Assembly (NCBI GenBank): GCA_033807695.1
Contig: CM066301.1
Location: forward strand, 4,588,001-4,652,000
Reading direction: 5' to 3'
Length of the DNA stretch: 64,000 nt
Origin: Daedaleopsis sinensis
Lineage: Eukaryota > Basidiomycota > Agaricomycetes > Polyporales > Polyporaceae
Part shown: positions 60,740 to 64,000 of the stretch, one piece after another
How positions within the stretch are numbered: position 1 is the stretch's first letter
Layout of the letters: each line of letters begins with the position of its first letter
Translations under genes and position numbers: made by a program
Notes under the pieces: model-generated
Databases searched by the model: none
What the model was told of the DNA's origin: nothing
Seen by the model: only the letters and a program-made list of their open reading frames with translations

Positions 60740-61674
60740 GGCGTGCTACACCTCGCCAACGTTCGCTCGCCGTATGGACGCATGGACGCATGAAAGAAGA
60801 GGGCAAAGTCAAAACGCACATCCGGTCTTGGATCGAGGGACGCCGTTCACGATGAACTCTCGAGATGAGACGAACTGATACGCTGTGAGATGGACTGATT
60901 TGGACTTCGGACTCGGACTTGCTCTTTACGATTGTCATGACCGGACTTGTTTGCTTGGACTTTTTGTATTAGTAGCTGTTCGGTGCGCGCGAATGTGTCC
61001 GATGGGGTTGGGATTTCGAATAAATGAATGTATTGTACCTTTGATTTTGGGAGCTGCACCAAAGTAGTCTGCGCAGGTCCTCCTGCTAGCAGCGGATCTC
61101 CACGAATGGGCCGAAGTGGGTGCTAGTGTGGGCAGGCGACTGCGGAGGCGCGGTGAACATTAATATTGGCCAGCACTGCAGTGACTTATTACTACATCCC
61201 GGTTCACTGTCATGCTCTGTGATCACATGGCTAGCCAGAGCCACTCTCGGGCTGAGGCTGCACAGGAAGGAACGCGCGTGGAGGAGGAGATATATCAGCC
61301 ACATCGTAACAAGCTCCAGGCCCGAGGTGACGGCGGGCGACTCGTCCGATGTGTCCACGCTGACCAGTCACCGTAAGTAGTGCCTCGCCGCCTCCGACGG
61401 TGTCAGAACAGTGCCGCGCTGTTTAATTTAGATTGCTAGTCTGGACTGTGGAGGTGAAGGACGAGTCTGCCCGAGGGAATGCACTGGAACAACACTGCCT
61501 CCGACTCCTCCGACGGCGCGTAATGCTAGGTAATTCTGCGCCCCCCCTCCTGACTGAGGGGTATATAAGGTGGTCGTGGGTCGTATGCAGGCATCATTCG
61601 AAACCCCTCGGGCTAGCATCGACTTCACTTCTCAATCACTCACGACCTTTCGAATTCGGTTTTCTCCACACTTC
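60740..61674. other. Intergenic region before Kre9-like gene 4
   Basis: No gene seen. The last part carries a TATA box (listed separately) and a CT-rich leader. Confidence 0.5.
61562..61569 (+). promoter_or_regulatory. TATA box of Kre9-like gene 4
   Basis: TATATAAG 106-113 bp before the ATG at 61675. Confidence 0.65.
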
Positions 61675-62258
61675 ATGATGATGTTCTCCAGCCCCCTCAT
61701 CCTCCTCGCCACCGCCCTCGGCGCAATTTCTCAGGTCGCGTACGCCGCGCCGCTTGAGGCTCGGGACGTGTATGCCCCACACCTCACCTACCCGCACCAG
61801 GGAACGGTGTGGCACAGTGGCCAGAGGCACAACGTGACCTGGTGAGTGGGTGTGTCCACGGTCGCGCCGCGAGCACAGTGATACTTACCTTACTGGTGCC
61901 GCAGGGATGCTTCGAGCCCCCCCAAGCAGATCACGAACCCCATCGGGCAGGTGTGGTTGCGGAAAGGCGATGTGACGACGAAGGGTACGTTGGACTCCTC
62001 CAATATTCGTGTTGTGCAGTCACTCACCTATGCGTTCCCCCGCTAGTTGTCCTCGCGAAGGACTTCAAGCTGACCGCCGGTCGCGTGGAGATCACCGTTC
62101 CGTCCGTCGAGAGCAGCGACGACTACGAGCTCGTCTGTGAGTGTCCTACTCCTCCGCATCTGTCGCTGTGCGAATGAACTTACTGACTCTGATTGGGGCG
62201 ATCCGTAGTGTTCGGCGACTCGGGCAACTTCAGTCCGAAGTTCACCATCCTCAACTAG
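61675..62258 (+). CDS. Kre9/Knh1-like small secreted protein 4
   Basis: Exons 61675-61841, 61905-61984, 62047-62136 and 62209-62258; 128 aa. Three in-frame ATGs open it (61675, 61678, 61681). Signal peptide core LILLATALGAISQVAYA, then APLEARDVYAP. The domain is the most canonical of the set: HLTYPHQGTVW, QRHNVTW, DASSPPKQITNPIGQVWLRK, RVEITVPSVESSDDYELV and FGDSGNFSPKFTILN. Length and layout equal the typical small Kre9-like protein of Agaricomycetes. The nearest paralogue is the gene at 63565, which shares the EAR-DVY start of the mature part and RHNVTWDAS. Confidence 0.92.
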
Positions 62259-63564
62259 TCCGGCACACGCGATCCTCACGTTTACGACGGACTGACGTCT
62301 ATCACGGACTTCATGCGATTGCGATCACGCTTAGCTTCAACGACACGGACTCTTTCATGACTATCGGACTCACATCGGACATCGGACTCATGTAGCATTT
62401 GTACGACAATCGCGTAATCTGTAGTAACAACCATGTAGTGTAGTCAGCCTGTAGCGCATTACGCACAGCTCCAATTCCCAGCTACGTTTGCGAACCAGTC
62501 GAGGGAAAGCAACTCACCGCCCGGCACCCATCCTACGAGCAGCGAGGACGTCTGCCAGTCAACCCTACGTCTGCGACCTCTGGTCACCCATCCCTCGCCT
62601 CTAGCGACTGAGTCCTAGACCTCGACGCGGGCTAACTCGGCCGTCGTTCCTTTCCCCACCAAAAGGGCCAGCTGACCGCGCACAGGGGCGTGCAGTCGTG
62701 CGATTGCGACGGAGGAAGAGGAGGATAATCAGACTCGACTCACCACGAATGATCACCCCAGTAATGACGACGCGGAGGTGGCGGGGCAGGTGGGTCAGGT
62801 GGACCGTGGTCGCCGGTGTGTCCGGTGTGTCCGACAGTACTTGAGGAGTTGCGCGGATGCAGCTCTTGTAAGTTGTGACTCTAGGCCTGTCGCTCGGATG
62901 GCGGACGCGGGTGACTCATGTACATGAACTCGATTCGTGCTTCCGCGATCGACAGACCGGTCTCTGCTTTCCGCGTGCTTTGCAGCCATCGTTGGAATAC
63001 TTGAAGAGGCCACGGGTGTCGAGGCGGCCTGCAAGGCAGCCGATTTGTCCGTGGCTCCATACCTGTTGCTCCGTGCGTTCAGTCTTCAGTGTAAGAAACG
63101 AGACAAAGACTCAGATAGTCCCAGGATAGTCCTCAGAGTTCAAGAAGGTAGGTAAACGCAATGTGGACACAGTGTACTAGAGTGCCGGTTAGACCCGGAA
63201 GCGATCGGGAGAGGCGGAAGGTACGGCAATGCTACGTCATGTGACCGTCACGACCACGTGCGCGTGGCCCGGTGTGACGCGGGGGCGGCGGACGAGACTC
63301 ATCCGGGGTTGCATCCGCGTCGGTCGACTCGGTCAACGCGTCAGTCACCGCTCTTCCGTCGCCGTTCCTCCTAAGTACCCTCCTCATGCCTCTTACAACC
63401 TCGAATAATCGCGCTGAGGAGTTCTCTTGCGCCTCAAGCGTCACCCAGTCACCGCTGGCTATATACTTAGACTGCTTGCTTGACCACAAAATATCATCCC
63501 AACTCCCTCCAGCCTTTTGTTCCTCTCAACCAATCTTCACCACCTCGCACTCCCTCTGCTCAGC
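62259..63564. other. Intergenic region before Kre9-like gene 5
   Basis: 1.3 kb with no supportable gene. Short Arg/Ser-rich frames on both strands are not called. Confidence 0.5.
63460..63465 (+). promoter_or_regulatory. TATA box of Kre9-like gene 5
   Basis: TATATA (in GCTATATACTT) 100-105 bp upstream of the ATG at 63565. Confidence 0.55.
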
Positions 63565-64000
63565 ATGATGTTCACTGCCCCGCTTGTTGTGCTCGCCGCC
63601 ATGTCTACGGTCGTCTTTGCCTCCCCATCTTTGGAGGCTCGCGCCGACGTGTATTCCCCCGTCGTTACCTACCCGCACCACGGGACGATTTGGTACAGCG
63701 GGCAGAGACACAATGTCACCTGGTGAGTCAAGCCTTCGTTCGACTCTACTTATCCCTCCGCTCACACGACATTTTTATTATAGGGATGCTTCACATCCTC
63801 CCCAGAACATCTCCCACCCCAAGGGGCGGATTTTGCTTCGCAAGGGACGTGTGACCACCGATGGTGCGACAACTGTTTCCCTCAGCATAGGATATGGCTG
63901 ACCTGTACCGCAGTCGTCCTTGCTAAAGGCTTCAATCTCACTCTGGGTCGTCTTGAGGTCACCGTGCCTTACGTCCAGACCGGCACGAACTACAAACTCG
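63565..64000 (+). CDS. Kre9/Knh1-like small secreted protein 5, cut by the window end
   Basis: Exons 63565-63722, 63784-63863 and 63914 onward; the gene runs past the right edge, so the last part (the SPKFTI strand) is missing here. Start at MMFTAPLVVL: the upstream in-frame ATG at 63517 is rejected because the signal-peptide start fits 63565. Signal peptide core APLVVLAAMSTVVFAS, then LEARADVYSP. The domain shows VTYPHHGTIWYSGQRHNVTW, an intron after Trp, ILLRKGRVTTDG, and RLEVTVPYVQTGTNYKL. Intron positions and phases match the paralogues. Confidence 0.9.

Overview
The window looks like nuclear DNA of a basidiomycete fungus, most likely an Agaricomycete of the polypore kind. The evidence is GC-rich sequence, genes broken by many 50-65 bp GT-AG introns, a Kyakuja-Dileera-Zisupton (KDZ) DNA transposon, tandem families of small secreted Kre9/Knh1-like proteins, a Pho80/Pcl-type cyclin and an Asi1/Asi3-like RING protein. 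All calls are from reading the sequence; no database search was run.

Layout. (1) 1-20166 is a direct tandem array of a ~7.6 kb unit: two full copies (7594 and 7582 bp) and a third cut off at 20166; the array probably continues left of the window. Each full unit holds a convergent gene pair: a plus-strand gene for a basic, Gln/Pro-rich protein (gene A) and a minus-strand unknown gene (gene B). The remaining ~4.5 kb per unit has no convincing gene. In copies 1 and 2 a 126 bp piece of gene A exon 1 is exactly inverted relative to copy 3, yet the frame stays open. (2) 20.2-27 kb is unique sequence with an unknown minus-strand gene, two Kre9-like secreted protein genes (one with a large Ser/Thr-rich insertion) and a seven-exon coiled-coil/AT-hook gene. 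(3) 27-35.5 kb is almost gene-free but holds a ~1.06 kb fold-back element with ~0.3 kb inverted repeats.

(4) 35490-46090 is an apparently intact ~10.6 kb KDZ transposon with ~1.1 kb terminal inverted repeats. Three minus-strand genes lie inside: a 1021-aa transposase in seven exons, a 387-aa unknown protein and a 546-aa protein with an HMG-box-like segment. All frames are open through their introns. The TIRs carry two 333 bp subrepeats each, and every subrepeat has a 16 bp palindrome. The right end lies 250 bp upstream of the start codon of a Pcl-type cyclin gene (46341-47433). (5) 47.4-55.2 kb is a second gene-poor stretch with short tandem repeats.

(6) 55.2-64 kb holds a small three-exon gene, a 607 bp hAT-like MITE with a perfect 8 bp target duplication, a multi-membrane-span RING E3 ligase of the Asi1/Asi3 type, and three further Kre9-like genes, the last cut by the window end.

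Working picture: a conserved housekeeping/cell-wall gene backbone (cyclin, Asi-like ligase, Kre9-like secreted proteins) has been interrupted by a recent large transposon, two small non-autonomous elements and a tandem segmental amplification. The five Kre9-like genes share strand, signal peptide, splice positions and splice phases, so they descend from local duplication.
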